Assembly (NCBI GenBank): GCA_002293965.1
Contig: DBEG01000118.1
Location: forward strand, 1-23,656
From: Actinobacteria bacterium UBA912
Lineage (GTDB): Bacteria > Actinomycetota > Coriobacteriia > Anaerosomatales > UBA912
DNA: 23,656 bases
Reading direction: 5' to 3'
Below the pieces are notes generated by a model, which made no database searches, was not told the DNA's origin, and worked only from the letters and a program-made list of their open reading frames with translations. Shown here one piece after another: positions 13,945 to 22,407 of this stretch. A program made the translations under genes and the position numbers. Each line of letters begins with the position of its first letter. Position 1 is the first letter of the stretch.

Positions 13945-16014
13945 TTAGTGACCTTCCGCGCGCTCCTTGTTGTACTTCTCGATGATTTTGGATGCGATTT
14001 CGTGCGGCACTTGCTCATAGGAGTCGACCACGATCGTATACTGACCCGTACCGCTGGTGATCGATCTTAGCGTCTGTGAGTAGTGGACTACTTCGGCGTA
14101 GGGCGCTTGCGCCTTTATTGCTTGATAGCCTGGTCTGGGGGAGTCCATCCCAAGGATCCGACCGCGAATCGAAGAGATGTCGCCCATTACAGCGCCTGAA
14201 TGTTCATCCGGAACGGTGATTGTCATAGTAGCGATCGGCTCGAGCAGAACCATGTCAGCCTTCGCGGCCGCCGCCCGGAATCCGATGCGAGCAGCTGTGC
14301 GAAACGCCATTTCGTTCGAGTCAACGCTGTGATAACTGCCGTCGAAAACCGCTACTTTGACGTCGACCACGGGGTATCCTGCGAGCACGCCTTCGGCCAT
14401 GGTGGATTGAACGCCCTTATCCACTGCAGGTATAAACTGCCGAGGAATCCGCCCGCCGACTATCTCGTCGATGAACTCGTAGCCGCCGCCCGGGTTGGGC
14501 TCGAGTCTGAGCCAGCAGTCGGCGAACTGCCCGGAGCCGCCGGTCTGCTTCTTGTGACGGCCCTGCGCCTGTGAAACCTTGAGGGCTGTCTCCCGGTAGG
14601 GTAGCCTCAGGTCGGTCAGCTCGGCATCCACATGGTATCTGTCGTGGAGTCGACAGAGCAACACGTCAATCGCGGTTGCTCCAAGAGAGTACATCACAGT
14701 CTGGTGGGTCTCTTCGTCCCTGACCAGGGTGAGCGATGGATCCTCATCCGCGACTGCTCGCAAGGCGGTCCCGAGCTTGTCCTCGTCCGCTTTGGTTTTG
14801 GCAACAAGCGCCACGGGATACAGGGGGTCGGGGAGAGGCAGCGGGTTGAAGGCTGTGGTTCCGGATAGGGACAGAGTGTCGTTGGTCCTGGTGTCGGAAA
14901 GCTTGGCTAGAACAGCGACGTCTCCCGCGAAAGCAGCGTCGACATCCACCGTTTCTTTGCCTGTCATCCGGAATACATGTGCGATACGTTCTTTCTTGCC
15001 GGTCCTCGAGTTGAGTAGCTCCATACCTGGAGTGAGTTTCCCAGAGATGATCTTTAGGAGCGAGAGGCGCCCGACGTAGGGGTCCGAAAGCGATTTGAAG
15101 ACATGCGCAGTGACTTCGCCATCGGCGCAGATGGGGATCTGGGCTCCATCGGCAGTATGTAGCGGTCCATGTGCGGTGGGTTTGGGGAAGAACGTGACAA
15201 TCTCGTCCATCAAGTCCTCGATGCCCTGCAGGGTTATGGCAGAGCCGATAAAGACGGGGATGAATATCCCTTTAGCGATTGCTTTGTCGAGCAGATTCTC
15301 AAGCTCGTCTTGGGACAGTCGGTCACCTTCGAGGTACTTCTCCATCAGTTCGTCATCTGCCTCGGCTACGAGCTCGCAAAGGGTCTCGCGAGCGGCCTCA
15401 GCTGCCTCAGTGTACTCGGCCGGGATGTCTGAGACTTCTTCGGCGTCGTCGGCATGATGGTACGCCTTCATTCTGATGATATCTATTACCCCATAGAAGT
15501 CCGCTGCCTGGCCTATGGGAATCTGGACAGGCCCGACACGGTGGCCGAACTTAGCCTTGATGGCATCGATTACAGCATCGAAATCCGCATTCTCCTTGTC
15601 CATCCTGTTGATGAAGATCGCCCTAGCGATGCCCATATCCTCAGCGATTTGCCACAGACGCTCAGTCTGGACCTGCGGTCCTGCTACGGCGTCGACAACA
15701 AACAGGGCCATTTCGGCGGCTTCTATACCCGCGATTGCGTCCCCGATGAAGTCTGCGTAGCCCGGGGTGTCGATTACGTTGATCTTGATGCCCTTGTGCA
15801 TGAATGGAGCCAAAGCTAGGTTGATGGAGATCTTCCGTTTTATCTCCTCGGCTTCGAAATCGAGACAGGAGTTGCCGTCTGAGACACTACCCAATCTCTT
15901 TGTGATACCCCCAAGATGAAGCATAGCTTCGGCAAGCGATGTCTTTCCTGCCCCCCCATGGCCAAGCAAAACTACGTTTCGGATCATGTCTGTGTTTACC
16001 GCTTTCAACTGCAT
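13945..16014 (-). CDS. fusA2: Elongation factor G-like translational GTPase (EF-G2/FusA2 type)
   Basis: A 689-residue translational GTPase with EF-G domain order: G domain, then domains II to V. G motifs are GHGGAGKT (18-25), DTPGYADF (82-89) and NRMDK (136-140). Canonical EF-G has AHIDAGKTT and DTPGHVDF; here Tyr replaces the catalytic His of G3, a change typical of the EF-G2 paralogue group (such as mycobacterial FusA2), not of the housekeeping factor. Domain IV and V sequence is intact (GGSGQFADCWLRLEPN, then SSIRGRILGMDSPRPGYQAIKAQAPYAEV). The start is ATG at 16012-16014 with GAGGAGGAG directly before; a longer frame to 16104 lacks such a site. The paralogue's role (possibly ribosome rescue, recycling or stress translation) is not established. 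Confidence 0.93.
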   Translation of the reverse strand: MQLKAVNTDMIRNVVLLGHGGAGKTSLAEAMLHLGGITKRLGSVSDGNSCLDFEAEEIKRKISINLALAPFMHKGIKINVIDTPGYADFIGDAIAGIEAAEMALFVVDAVAGPQVQTERLWQIAEDMGIARAIFINRMDKENADFDAVIDAIKAKFGHRVGPVQIPIGQAADFYGVIDIIRMKAYHHADDAEEVSDIPAEYTEAAEAARETLCELVAEADDELMEKYLEGDRLSQDELENLLDKAIAKGIFIPVFIGSAITLQGIEDLMDEIVTFFPKPTAHGPLHTADGAQIPICADGEVTAHVFKSLSDPYVGRLSLLKIISGKLTPGMELLNSRTGKKERIAHVFRMTGKETVDVDAAFAGDVAVLAKLSDTRTNDTLSLSGTTAFNPLPLPDPLYPVALVAKTKADEDKLGTALRAVADEDPSLTLVRDEETHQTVMYSLGATAIDVLLCRLHDRYHVDAELTDLRLPYRETALKVSQAQGRHKKQTGGSGQFADCWLRLEPNPGGGYEFIDEIVGGRIPRQFIPAVDKGVQSTMAEGVLAGYPVVDVKVAVFDGSYHSVDSNEMAFRTAARIGFRAAAAKADMVLLEPIATMTITVPDEHSGAVMGDISSIRGRILGMDSPRPGYQAIKAQAPYAEVVHYSQTLRSITSGTGQYTIVVDSYEQVPHEIASKIIEKYNKERAEGH

Positions 16015-16109
16015 CTCCTCCTCAGAGCGTAGCGACGGCAAGCATGCATTCGGCGAGCTTGCAGGTCGACCTATAACCGAACAAAATGCAGACAACGTCA
16101 GCATACTCC

Positions 16110-16138
16110 TTATCTGAACTGGTTCACACTGTTAGAAT
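16110..16138 (+). promoter_or_regulatory. Candidate promoter of the cyclophilin operon, with an inverted repeat in the spacer
   Basis: TTATCT (3 of 6 to TTGACA) and TAGAAT (5 of 6 to TATAAT) are separated by exactly 17 bases, about 70 bases before the ATG at 16208. A perfect TGAAC-TG-GTTCA inverted repeat (16115-16126) begins on the last base of the -35 and continues into the spacer, where a repressor could act. Confidence 0.33.
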
Positions 16139-16207
16139 GGCTGATGTTCCCGTCCATACGGGATCAGAGTGTGTCGTGTTGGTCCGAGTTATGGAATCGG
16201 AGCCGTT

Positions 16208-16867
16208 ATGAAGATGATTGCAAGACAGGTTGCCCCGATTGTATTGGCGATCGCGTTATTGGCCACAGTGTTGATGCTTCAAGGCTGTGCAAGTCCATCC
16301 GCACCCGATTCGACCAGCACCTCAGATTCGCAGCAAACCCAGACTCCTGTAGAGGAAGTCCCGACCGAAGTGGAGGAGACACCGTTGTTCACCCCATCGT
16401 ATGCACCCAACGGCACCGAGGTGGCCGTGATTACAACCGACAAAGGCGTAATAAGGATTGACCTGCACTCTGAGCAGGCACCGAATCATGTAGCATCATT
16501 CGTTGAGCTAGCCCAGAAAGGCTTTTTCGACGGCACTAAGTTTCACAGGGTCGAGCCTGGATTCGTGATTCAGGGAGGCGATCCGCTGTCCAAGACCGAT
16601 GATCCCAATGTCGGCACAGGTGGACCAGGCTATCGTGTGGCCGCAGAGTTCAATGAGCTGCAACATCTCGACGGCACCTTGTCGATGGCCAGGTCACAGG
16701 ATGTGGACTCGGCTGGCTCCCAGTTCTTCATCTGTCTGGGCCCTCAGCCGTTCCTCGACGGGCAGTACACGGTCTTTGGCCAGGTGACTGAGGGTATGGA
16801 GGTCGTTCGTGCCATCACCAAGGGCGACGTCATGCGCTCGGTAGTTATTGAGAATGCCACCCAGTGA
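16208..16867 (+). CDS. Lipoprotein peptidyl-prolyl cis-trans isomerase (cyclophilin type)
   Basis: A 219-residue exported cyclophilin. A type II signal peptide runs from residue 1 to the lipobox LQGC (C27, the lipidated Cys). A Ser/Thr/Pro/Glu-rich tether follows to about residue 65, then the cyclophilin domain. Catalytic and binding motifs are FHRVEPGFVIQGGD (112-125, catalytic R114), SMARSQDVDSAGSQFFI, and LDGQYTVFGQV. It catalyses proline isomerisation in extracytoplasmic proteins while anchored on the outer face of the membrane. The start is ATG 16208 with GGAG 5 nt upstream; the frame opens earlier at 16169 without a signal-peptide function. Its stop overlaps the start of the TPR protein gene, suggesting joint expression. 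Confidence 0.94.
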   Translation: MKMIARQVAPIVLAIALLATVLMLQGCASPSAPDSTSTSDSQQTQTPVEEVPTEVEETPLFTPSYAPNGTEVAVITTDKGVIRIDLHSEQAPNHVASFVELAQKGFFDGTKFHRVEPGFVIQGGDPLSKTDDPNVGTGGPGYRVAAEFNELQHLDGTLSMARSQDVDSAGSQFFICLGPQPFLDGQYTVFGQVTEGMEVVRAITKGDVMRSVVIENATQ

Positions 16868-18251
16868 ATCGAGAGCATCTGTGGATGAAGCTCGCTACAA
16901 CGAAGCCCTAAAACACTATAACGAGAAGGACTACCGGGCCGCGGCGAAAGGATTCTTGGCAGCTGCGGGAAGGGGAATCGAAGGCAATGGCCTGGCGTAT
17001 CACATGTCTGGTAACTCGCTACTAAAACTCCGGCGCTATGCCGATGCGATCACTGTGTATGGTCACGCGTTGCGGGACGAGACCTATCTGAAGTCTGGCG
17101 CAGTTCATGCCAACTTAGCGACCGCATACTCTGCTCAAGGTGACTATCAGCAGGCGGTGACTTGTTTCCGTGAGGCATTGGCCGATGTCGGCTACACAGC
17201 CCAATATAGAGCTTTGCAGGGGATGGCAGCAGCTTTACTGCAGATGGGCAAGGTTGAAGAGGCCGCCGTCTCTTACCGACAGGCTGCTTTAGATGCCGAT
17301 AATCCCGATCCCGGCAAGGCCCTTAACAACTTGGGACTGTGCTTCATGGCACTCGGACGACCAGCGGATGCGGTTGAGGCCTACAAAGCGGCACTCGGTT
17401 TCGACACCTATTCCAGTCGCGGCAAAGCACTTGCGAATCTGGGGATGGCCTTCTCTGCACTTGGCCAGCACAAGGACGCACTGAAGTCTTTTGAGAAGGC
17501 CGTGGAGTTGCACTCCTTCCAACTCGGACCAGCGGCACTGGCTGCGATGGAGCAGAGTAGCGCGGCACTCGAGTCGGATGCGACGCCCAAGCGCGAGATA
17601 ATCGAGGGCTGGCGAACAGGGGAGCTCGATCCTGTGTCAGCCTCCTTGCAGGCCACCGGCCCGCTCGGTAGCGACGACATGCCGTCCCACGAGCCTTCGG
17701 CATACCTCGGTGAAGTACCTGATGTTAGCTCCGAGGAGGCATCCGAAGAGGCTGCCGAGGGTGACGTCTCTGCGTTCTTCACCCGAACCGATGAAGAGAT
17801 GAAGGTGATGGACAGGGCAGAGTCTAAGCGCAAGCGAATCGAGAGGGAAAGCGGAAGTGGTCGTTGGCGAAGAGTTGCCACGATCGCCAGTATTATTATA
17901 GTAGTCGCTGGTGTCGCGGCTGCCCTTTACTTCTCCGGATACGGCTTCCCGACTCAGGTTATGACCGTGGACGGGATGCTGGAAGCTCACGCTGAAGGTC
18001 TATCAGTCGATGGCCACTGGGTAGCCGTGCCGTCTGCTGACGTAGCTCAAGAGATGGCAAAGCTGCCTCCGATTCAGAGTCATACCATCCAAGCCATCGA
18101 ACGCTCAGCCAACCGATCGTATGTCAAGATTACTGTCACTCCTCGGAGCGGAGAGCCCCTAAAGTACGAGGTTACCCTGCTCAGAGAGGGAGTGGGGTGG
18201 AAGGTTAGCGGCATCGCCAACAGGTGGAGTACCCCTGCTGATCGGCAGTAA
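16854..18251 (+). CDS. Membrane-anchored TPR-repeat protein
   Basis: A 465-residue protein. Residues about 10-225 hold roughly six tetratricopeptide repeats in the cytoplasm (repeats such as AVTCFREALADV, ALNNLGLCFMALGRPADAVEAYKAAL and ALANLGMAFSALGQHKDALKSFEKAV). An acidic, Ser/Glu-rich linker follows (about 230-310), then a basic patch (SKRKRIE) and one transmembrane helix (about 340-362). An outside domain of about 100 residues ends with beta-rich sequence (YVKITVTPRS, EVTLLREGVGWKVSGI), like small exported lumenal domains. The start is uncertain: ATG 16854 overlaps the cyclophilin gene by 14 nt, while GTG 16881 has a GAGAG 5 nt upstream. TPRs mediate protein-protein contacts; the partner is unknown. 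Coupling with an exported cyclophilin hints at envelope protein assembly, which is inference. Confidence 0.85.
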   Translation: MPPSESRASVDEARYNEALKHYNEKDYRAAAKGFLAAAGRGIEGNGLAYHMSGNSLLKLRRYADAITVYGHALRDETYLKSGAVHANLATAYSAQGDYQQAVTCFREALADVGYTAQYRALQGMAAALLQMGKVEEAAVSYRQAALDADNPDPGKALNNLGLCFMALGRPADAVEAYKAALGFDTYSSRGKALANLGMAFSALGQHKDALKSFEKAVELHSFQLGPAALAAMEQSSAALESDATPKREIIEGWRTGELDPVSASLQATGPLGSDDMPSHEPSAYLGEVPDVSSEEASEEAAEGDVSAFFTRTDEEMKVMDRAESKRKRIERESGSGRWRRVATIASIIIVVAGVAAALYFSGYGFPTQVMTVDGMLEAHAEGLSVDGHWVAVPSADVAQEMAKLPPIQSHTIQAIERSANRSYVKITVTPRSGEPLKYEVTLLREGVGWKVSGIANRWSTPADRQ

Positions 18252-18301
18252 GTCGTAGGCGGGTTTCGAGTTCACTGGGTCTAATAACGAGAGGAGTAGT
18301 T

Positions 18302-18715
18302 TTGAATCAAAGAACATTCATCATGATCAAGCCGGACGCTGTAGCGAGGGGTCTAGTCGCCCCAATCATCCAGCGCTTCGAGAACACGGGGCTGGTTATT
18401 GAAAGGCTGGAGCTGGACCGTCTAGACCTATCACAGGCTGAAGCTAACTACGAAGAGCATAAGGGTAAGCCCTTCTATCCGGGTTTGATTGATTACATCA
18501 CCTCCGGTCCGGTGGTGAAGATGGTGCTGTCAGGACCTGACGCCGTGATGGTGTGTCGCAAGCTCATGGGTGCAACCAATCCGAGAGACGCCGCTCCTGG
18601 AACCATTCGTGGTGATTTCGGTCTCGAGGTCGACGCTAACGTCGTACATGGATCGGACTCACCCGAGGCGGCAGCCCGAGAGATAGACATCTTCTTCGGC
18701 GGAAGTTCTCGCTGA
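18302..18715 (+). CDS. ndk: Nucleoside diphosphate kinase
   Basis: A full-length 137-residue NDP kinase that transfers the gamma-phosphate from ATP to NDPs through a phospho-histidine. The N-terminal strand TFIMIKPDAVARGL is canonical, as are GPVVKMVLSGPDAV, GATNPRDAAPGTIRGDFG and the active-site loop NVVHGSDSPEAAAREI with H116. The start is TTG at 18302, with AGGAG 6 nt upstream, on the only frame with this fold. It follows the TPR gene by 50 nt and precedes the Rnf operon by 123 nt. A cytoplasmic housekeeping enzyme. Confidence 0.97.
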   Translation: MNQRTFIMIKPDAVARGLVAPIIQRFENTGLVIERLELDRLDLSQAEANYEEHKGKPFYPGLIDYITSGPVVKMVLSGPDAVMVCRKLMGATNPRDAAPGTIRGDFGLEVDANVVHGSDSPEAAAREIDIFFGGSSR

Positions 18716-18838
18716 CCGGCGCTGTCAGGTCCCAGTGGTTGCTAAGCCGTTGTCTGATACGTGCAGGAGATATAGCCGACCTGATAGAACTTTAGTGATT
18801 ATCGGAACAGGCTGTCCTGATGATCAGATAGGGGCACA
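18716..18838 (+). promoter_or_regulatory. Gap upstream of rnfC with repeated CTGAT motifs
   Basis: The 123 bases before rnfC contain CTGATA at about 18755 and 18781, and a palindrome CTGAT-G-ATCAG at about 18818-18828 just before the ribosome site. No convincing -35/-10 pair is seen. A regulator site for the Rnf operon is possible. Confidence 0.25.
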
Positions 18839-20140
18839 ATGCGAAGCAGAGGCTTCTTTGGCGGGATACACCCGTCCACCCAAAAGGGCGGATCGCGGGA
18901 ATCGTGCGTAAGACGTCCATCGTTGCCCTCTAGGTTGCATGTGCCCCTGAGTCAACACGTAGGAGCACCCGCTGTACCGTTGGTCAAGTCAGGGGATGCT
19001 GTCTTGCGCGGACAGCTAATCGGCGAAGCGCAGGGACCCATTTCTGCGAATGTGCACTCACCTGTTAATGGGGAAGTCGCAGGTGTGTACTCGATCCGAC
19101 TGTTATCAGGCGCACTGGCCGAAGTTGTCGAGATCGCCCCACACGCCGAACAGGACTGGGACTCCTTTGTGAGGATCGACGCCGCCGAGGATGTCTCCGA
19201 GACCCTGCGCATGGGGGGAATCGTCGGACTTGGAGGAGCCGCATTTCCCTCCAGCGTTAAACTGCACAGCTCGCACGGAAAGCCCATTCATACGGTGATC
19301 GTCAACGGCTGTGAGTGCGAACCGTACCTTACTTGCGACGACAGGGTAATGCGCGAATGGCCCGAGCGCGTTGTTGCTGGTGCGCGGATCCTGGGTGCCG
19401 CGACCGGTGCGAAACGGGTCGTCATTGCCTTAGAGAACGATAAACCTGAGGCCTGCGAAGCGCTGTTGCGACATTCAAGGCCCGATGTCGAGATCGTGGT
19501 CTTGCAGGCCAGATATCCGCAAGGCGCCGAGAAGCAACTGATCTACTCGATCATTGGCGAAGAGGTCCCTCATGGCAGACTGCCTGCTTCGGTTGGTGTG
19601 TTGGTCCACAACGTGGGCACCGCCGCAGCGATTACGGATGCCGTCCAGCTCCGAAAGCCTCTAGTTGAACGCGTGGTGACCGTTACTGGCCACGTTGGCG
19701 AGCCAGCAAACTTCCTAGCCCTCATCGGCACACCCATAAGCCATCTACTTGCCGAGGCCGGCGGTTTCACAGCAGAGGTTTCCCGAATAATCGCTGGCGG
19801 CCCCATGACAGGAACTGCAGTGGCTAATCTTGATCTTCCTGTGGTCAAAGGAACATCAGGTCTGGTTGCGCTGACAAATGCCGATCTCCCGCCAGCAGTT
19901 CATGCTGATCAGCCATGCATTCGGTGTTCAAGGTGCGTCACTGCGTGCCCTATGCGCCTCCAGCCATATGCTATTGGAATACATGCGAACAGATCCGATT
20001 GGGAAGGCATCCAGCGATTCGTGCCTCTAAGTTGTATAGAGTGCGGCTGTTGCGAGACGGTGTGTCCTACTCGGCGGCCTTTGATCCAGCTTATCCGAAG
20101 GGCCAAGCAGGTCTTGATGTCTAAAGGAGTTGAGGCATGA
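18839..20140 (+). CDS. rnfC: Rnf complex subunit RnfC (NADH/FMN and FeS subunit)
   Basis: A 433-residue peripheral cytoplasmic subunit that exchanges electrons with NAD(H). Family motifs are GGIHPSTQK at the N-terminus, VPLSQHVGAPAVPLVKSGD with VLRGQLIGEA (a biotinyl-like domain), the nucleotide-binding GGIVGLGGAAFPSSVKL and VNGCECEPYLTCDD. Two ferredoxin clusters lie near the C-terminus: C360-x2-C363-x2-C366-x3-C370-P and C399-x2-C402-x2-C405-x3-C409-P. The start is ATG 18839 with AGGGG four bases upstream. The stop overlaps rnfD by 4 nt (ATGA). First gene of rnfCDGEAB. Confidence 0.95.
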   Translation: MRSRGFFGGIHPSTQKGGSRESCVRRPSLPSRLHVPLSQHVGAPAVPLVKSGDAVLRGQLIGEAQGPISANVHSPVNGEVAGVYSIRLLSGALAEVVEIAPHAEQDWDSFVRIDAAEDVSETLRMGGIVGLGGAAFPSSVKLHSSHGKPIHTVIVNGCECEPYLTCDDRVMREWPERVVAGARILGAATGAKRVVIALENDKPEACEALLRHSRPDVEIVVLQARYPQGAEKQLIYSIIGEEVPHGRLPASVGVLVHNVGTAAAITDAVQLRKPLVERVVTVTGHVGEPANFLALIGTPISHLLAEAGGFTAEVSRIIAGGPMTGTAVANLDLPVVKGTSGLVALTNADLPPAVHADQPCIRCSRCVTACPMRLQPYAIGIHANRSDWEGIQRFVPLSCIECGCCETVCPTRRPLIQLIRRAKQVLMSKGVEA

Positions 20141-21144
20141 GGGCAGACCCTGGTTCAAGAACGTGGCGACTAGCCTCATCGCCGCACGTCGCTGATACCG
20201 TTTCTTGCTCCAGGATCATGCTCATCGTCCTGGCAGCACTACTTCCGGTTACAGTCTGGGCAGTTGTGAACATGGGAATGTTAGCCGTTGGATTGCTGAT
20301 TGCCTGTGTAGTTTCTGCAGTCGGCAGTGAGGCATTGTGGAACTGGATTGCCAGAAAGCCACACACGATTATGGACGGAAGCGCCCTGCTCACCGGTTTA
20401 CTCCTGGCCCTGACGCTTCCACCGCGTACTCCGCTTTGGATTGCTGTGGTCGGCGGCATAGTTTCTATATGTCTCGGGAAGATGATTTTTGGAGGCCTGG
20501 GATGGAACCTCTTCAATCCTGCGCTCGTGGGCAAGGCTTTTGTGGCCATCTCTTGGACAGGGGTGCTCTCGGAGCAGGTCGTTCCTGGCGGTTGGTACAG
20601 GGGAATCGATGTTTCCGCCCCGACGGGCCATGACGCTATCACCGGTGCCACCAGACTTGCGATTGCAGCCGCCGACAAGGCCGCAGCCGGCGCATATGGC
20701 TTCGACACGACCCAGCACTACGTTCCGCTACTCTTCCGCAACCTAGAGGGATCCTTGGGCGAGATATCAGCTGCGCTGTTGATACTTGGCGGATTCGTCC
20801 TGATTGCAACAAGAATCATCGATTGGCGAATTCCTGCGGGGTATATTGGAACGGCAGCTGTCTTGTCCTGGACTTTCGGTGCCGACCCGGTTTTCCATGT
20901 TCTGGCCGGAGGTCTTCTGCTCGGAGCATTCTTCATGGCCACGGACTATGTCACCTCTCCGATGACCAAGATTGGACGATTCCTTTTCGGATGTGGTTGT
21001 GGGCTGATCAACATCGTCGCTCGGCTCTACGGTCCCGGGCCTGAAGCGACCACATGGGCGATACTATTCATGAACGGCTTAGTGCCCTTAATCGACAGAT
21101 TGACTGCACCGCGTGTCTTTGGATGGAGGAAAAGGAATGGGTAG
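20137..21144 (+). CDS. rnfD: Rnf complex subunit RnfD (membrane flavin subunit)
   Basis: A 335-residue multi-spanning membrane protein. Hydrophobic segments begin at about residue 27 and recur through to residue 325. The covalent FMN site is ITGATRLA, with Thr172 as the probable attachment residue. Other family signatures are KPHTIMDGSALLTGLLLALTLP, GGLGWNLFNPALVGKAF and FFMATDYVTSPM. RnfD moves electrons across the membrane and is thought to contribute to ion translocation. It starts inside the rnfC stop (ATGA) and overlaps rnfG by 8 nt. A riboflavin site cannot be judged from sequence alone. Confidence 0.95.
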   Translation: MRADPGSRTWRLASSPHVADTVSCSRIMLIVLAALLPVTVWAVVNMGMLAVGLLIACVVSAVGSEALWNWIARKPHTIMDGSALLTGLLLALTLPPRTPLWIAVVGGIVSICLGKMIFGGLGWNLFNPALVGKAFVAISWTGVLSEQVVPGGWYRGIDVSAPTGHDAITGATRLAIAAADKAAAGAYGFDTTQHYVPLLFRNLEGSLGEISAALLILGGFVLIATRIIDWRIPAGYIGTAAVLSWTFGADPVFHVLAGGLLLGAFFMATDYVTSPMTKIGRFLFGCGCGLINIVARLYGPGPEATTWAILFMNGLVPLIDRLTAPRVFGWRKRNG

Positions 21145-21745
21145 GGCACCGTCTACGCCCTTGAGAATGGTAGGGACTGTTTTCGTAACCTGCGTACTTT
21201 CGGCTACAGCCTTGGCCTTCACCTACGAGGCCACCAGGGAAAGGATTGCAGCCCAGGAACGGATTGCCGAACAGCAGGCGCTATCAGCAGTGCTTGCTAC
21301 TGGTGAGAGGTTCGAGAGGCTAGAGGACGAGATCTTGGTCTCAGCTGAGGATTATGCGGGCAAGACGCCGATAACAGGGATTTGGAGGGCCTATGATGCC
21401 CGGGGCGATCTCTCCGGCTTCGCACTCCGCACTTCGCCACGTGGTTACGGTGGTCCGGTACACATGATTATAGGACTGGATAGAGACGGGAAAGTAGCGG
21501 GTGTCAATATCGTTCAACATCGAGAGACACCTGGTCTGGGAACCAAGATAATCACAGAACAGTGGTTTGCTGAGCAGTTTGTCGGCTGGAATCCCGCTGA
21601 CCTGTCAACTTATCTCGATGACTACGACACGATTACAGGGGCAACAAAGTCAGCGGACGCTGTTCGGGACGGCATTGTTACCGCGATCCAAGTTTACGAT
21701 GGCGTGTTGAGGGGATTAAGAGACGATGGGGGTGGTGACTTATGA
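21137..21745 (+). CDS. rnfG: Rnf complex subunit RnfG (extracytoplasmic FMN subunit)
   Basis: A 202-residue protein with one N-terminal membrane helix (about 11-29) and an outside FMN domain. The covalent flavin motif is DTITGATKSADAV, with Thr170 as attachment residue; VHMIIGLDRDGKVAGV and HRETPGLGTKI are the usual family blocks. I chose ATG 21137 because GGAGGAAAAGGA lies directly before it; the frame opens at 21113, but that would shift the start into rnfD without a ribosome site. It overlaps rnfD by 8 nt (ATGGGTAG) and rnfE by 4 nt. Confidence 0.94.
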   Translation: MGRAPSTPLRMVGTVFVTCVLSATALAFTYEATRERIAAQERIAEQQALSAVLATGERFERLEDEILVSAEDYAGKTPITGIWRAYDARGDLSGFALRTSPRGYGGPVHMIIGLDRDGKVAGVNIVQHRETPGLGTKIITEQWFAEQFVGWNPADLSTYLDDYDTITGATKSADAVRDGIVTAIQVYDGVLRGLRDDGGGDL

Positions 21746-22407
21746 ACGAATGGATAGGGGTATTCAAACGTGGTCTTAGCCTGGATAACCCCTTGGTCGT
21801 ACTGATGATTGGATTATGTCCGACACTCGCAGTCTCCACGAAGCTTGATGGGACCTTCTTTCTCGCGCTGAGCGTACTTTTCGTCCTAACCACTTCAAGC
21901 GTTCTCATTTCACTGCTACGCAGTGCTATTCCCGAGCTGGTTCGCATCCCGGTCTTCATCGTGGTGATCGCATCGTTTGTGACGATTGTAGACCTGTCAC
22001 TTCAGGCGTATCTTCCGGACATCTATCGATTCCTCGGTGTCTGGATTCCTTTGATAGTAGTCAACTGCATCATACTGGGGCGCGCGGAGGCATTTGCATA
22101 TCACAATCCTCCCAGACTGGCACTTGCTGATGGTCTTGGAATGGGCCTGGGCTTCGCAGGGGCAATCCTGCTGCTCGCTGCAGTCCGTGAGTTGATTGGC
22201 AGTGGACAGATTGTTTTCTTGGAAACGACACTCATCGAACTGCCCCAGTGGTATCGCGCCCCGGGTGTTGTTATGTTGTTTCCGGGAGCGTTCATTGTAT
22301 TTGGCTTCATCATAGCGGCGATCTCGGCCATCAACCGGAGACTGTATTCTCGGACGACTCACCCGGTGCCTGCATGCACCATCACCGAGGGTGGCGATGT
22401 TAGATGA
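21742..22407 (+). CDS. rnfE: Rnf complex subunit RnfE (membrane)
   Basis: A 221-residue membrane subunit with about six hydrophobic segments. Two conserved cysteines are present: C26 in GLCPTLAV and C109 in VVNCIILGRAEAFA. These, with matching cysteines of RnfA, form the intramembrane [2Fe-2S] site known for this family. It starts at ATG inside the rnfG stop (ATGA) and overlaps rnfA by 4 nt in the same way. Its C-terminal tail of about 20 residues is polar. Confidence 0.95.
   Translation: MNEWIGVFKRGLSLDNPLVVLMIGLCPTLAVSTKLDGTFFLALSVLFVLTTSSVLISLLRSAIPELVRIPVFIVVIASFVTIVDLSLQAYLPDIYRFLGVWIPLIVVNCIILGRAEAFAYHNPPRLALADGLGMGLGFAGAILLLAAVRELIGSGQIVFLETTLIELPQWYRAPGVVMLFPGAFIVFGFIIAAISAINRRLYSRTTHPVPACTITEGGDVR

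Noticed and set aside
14200..15819. Several plus-strand open frames inside the EF-G2 gene
   Set aside because: Shadows of a conserved gene on the other strand; low-complexity translations with no domains.
16115..16126. LexA/DinR box
   Set aside because: Spacing between GAAC and GTTC is 2 bases, not 4.
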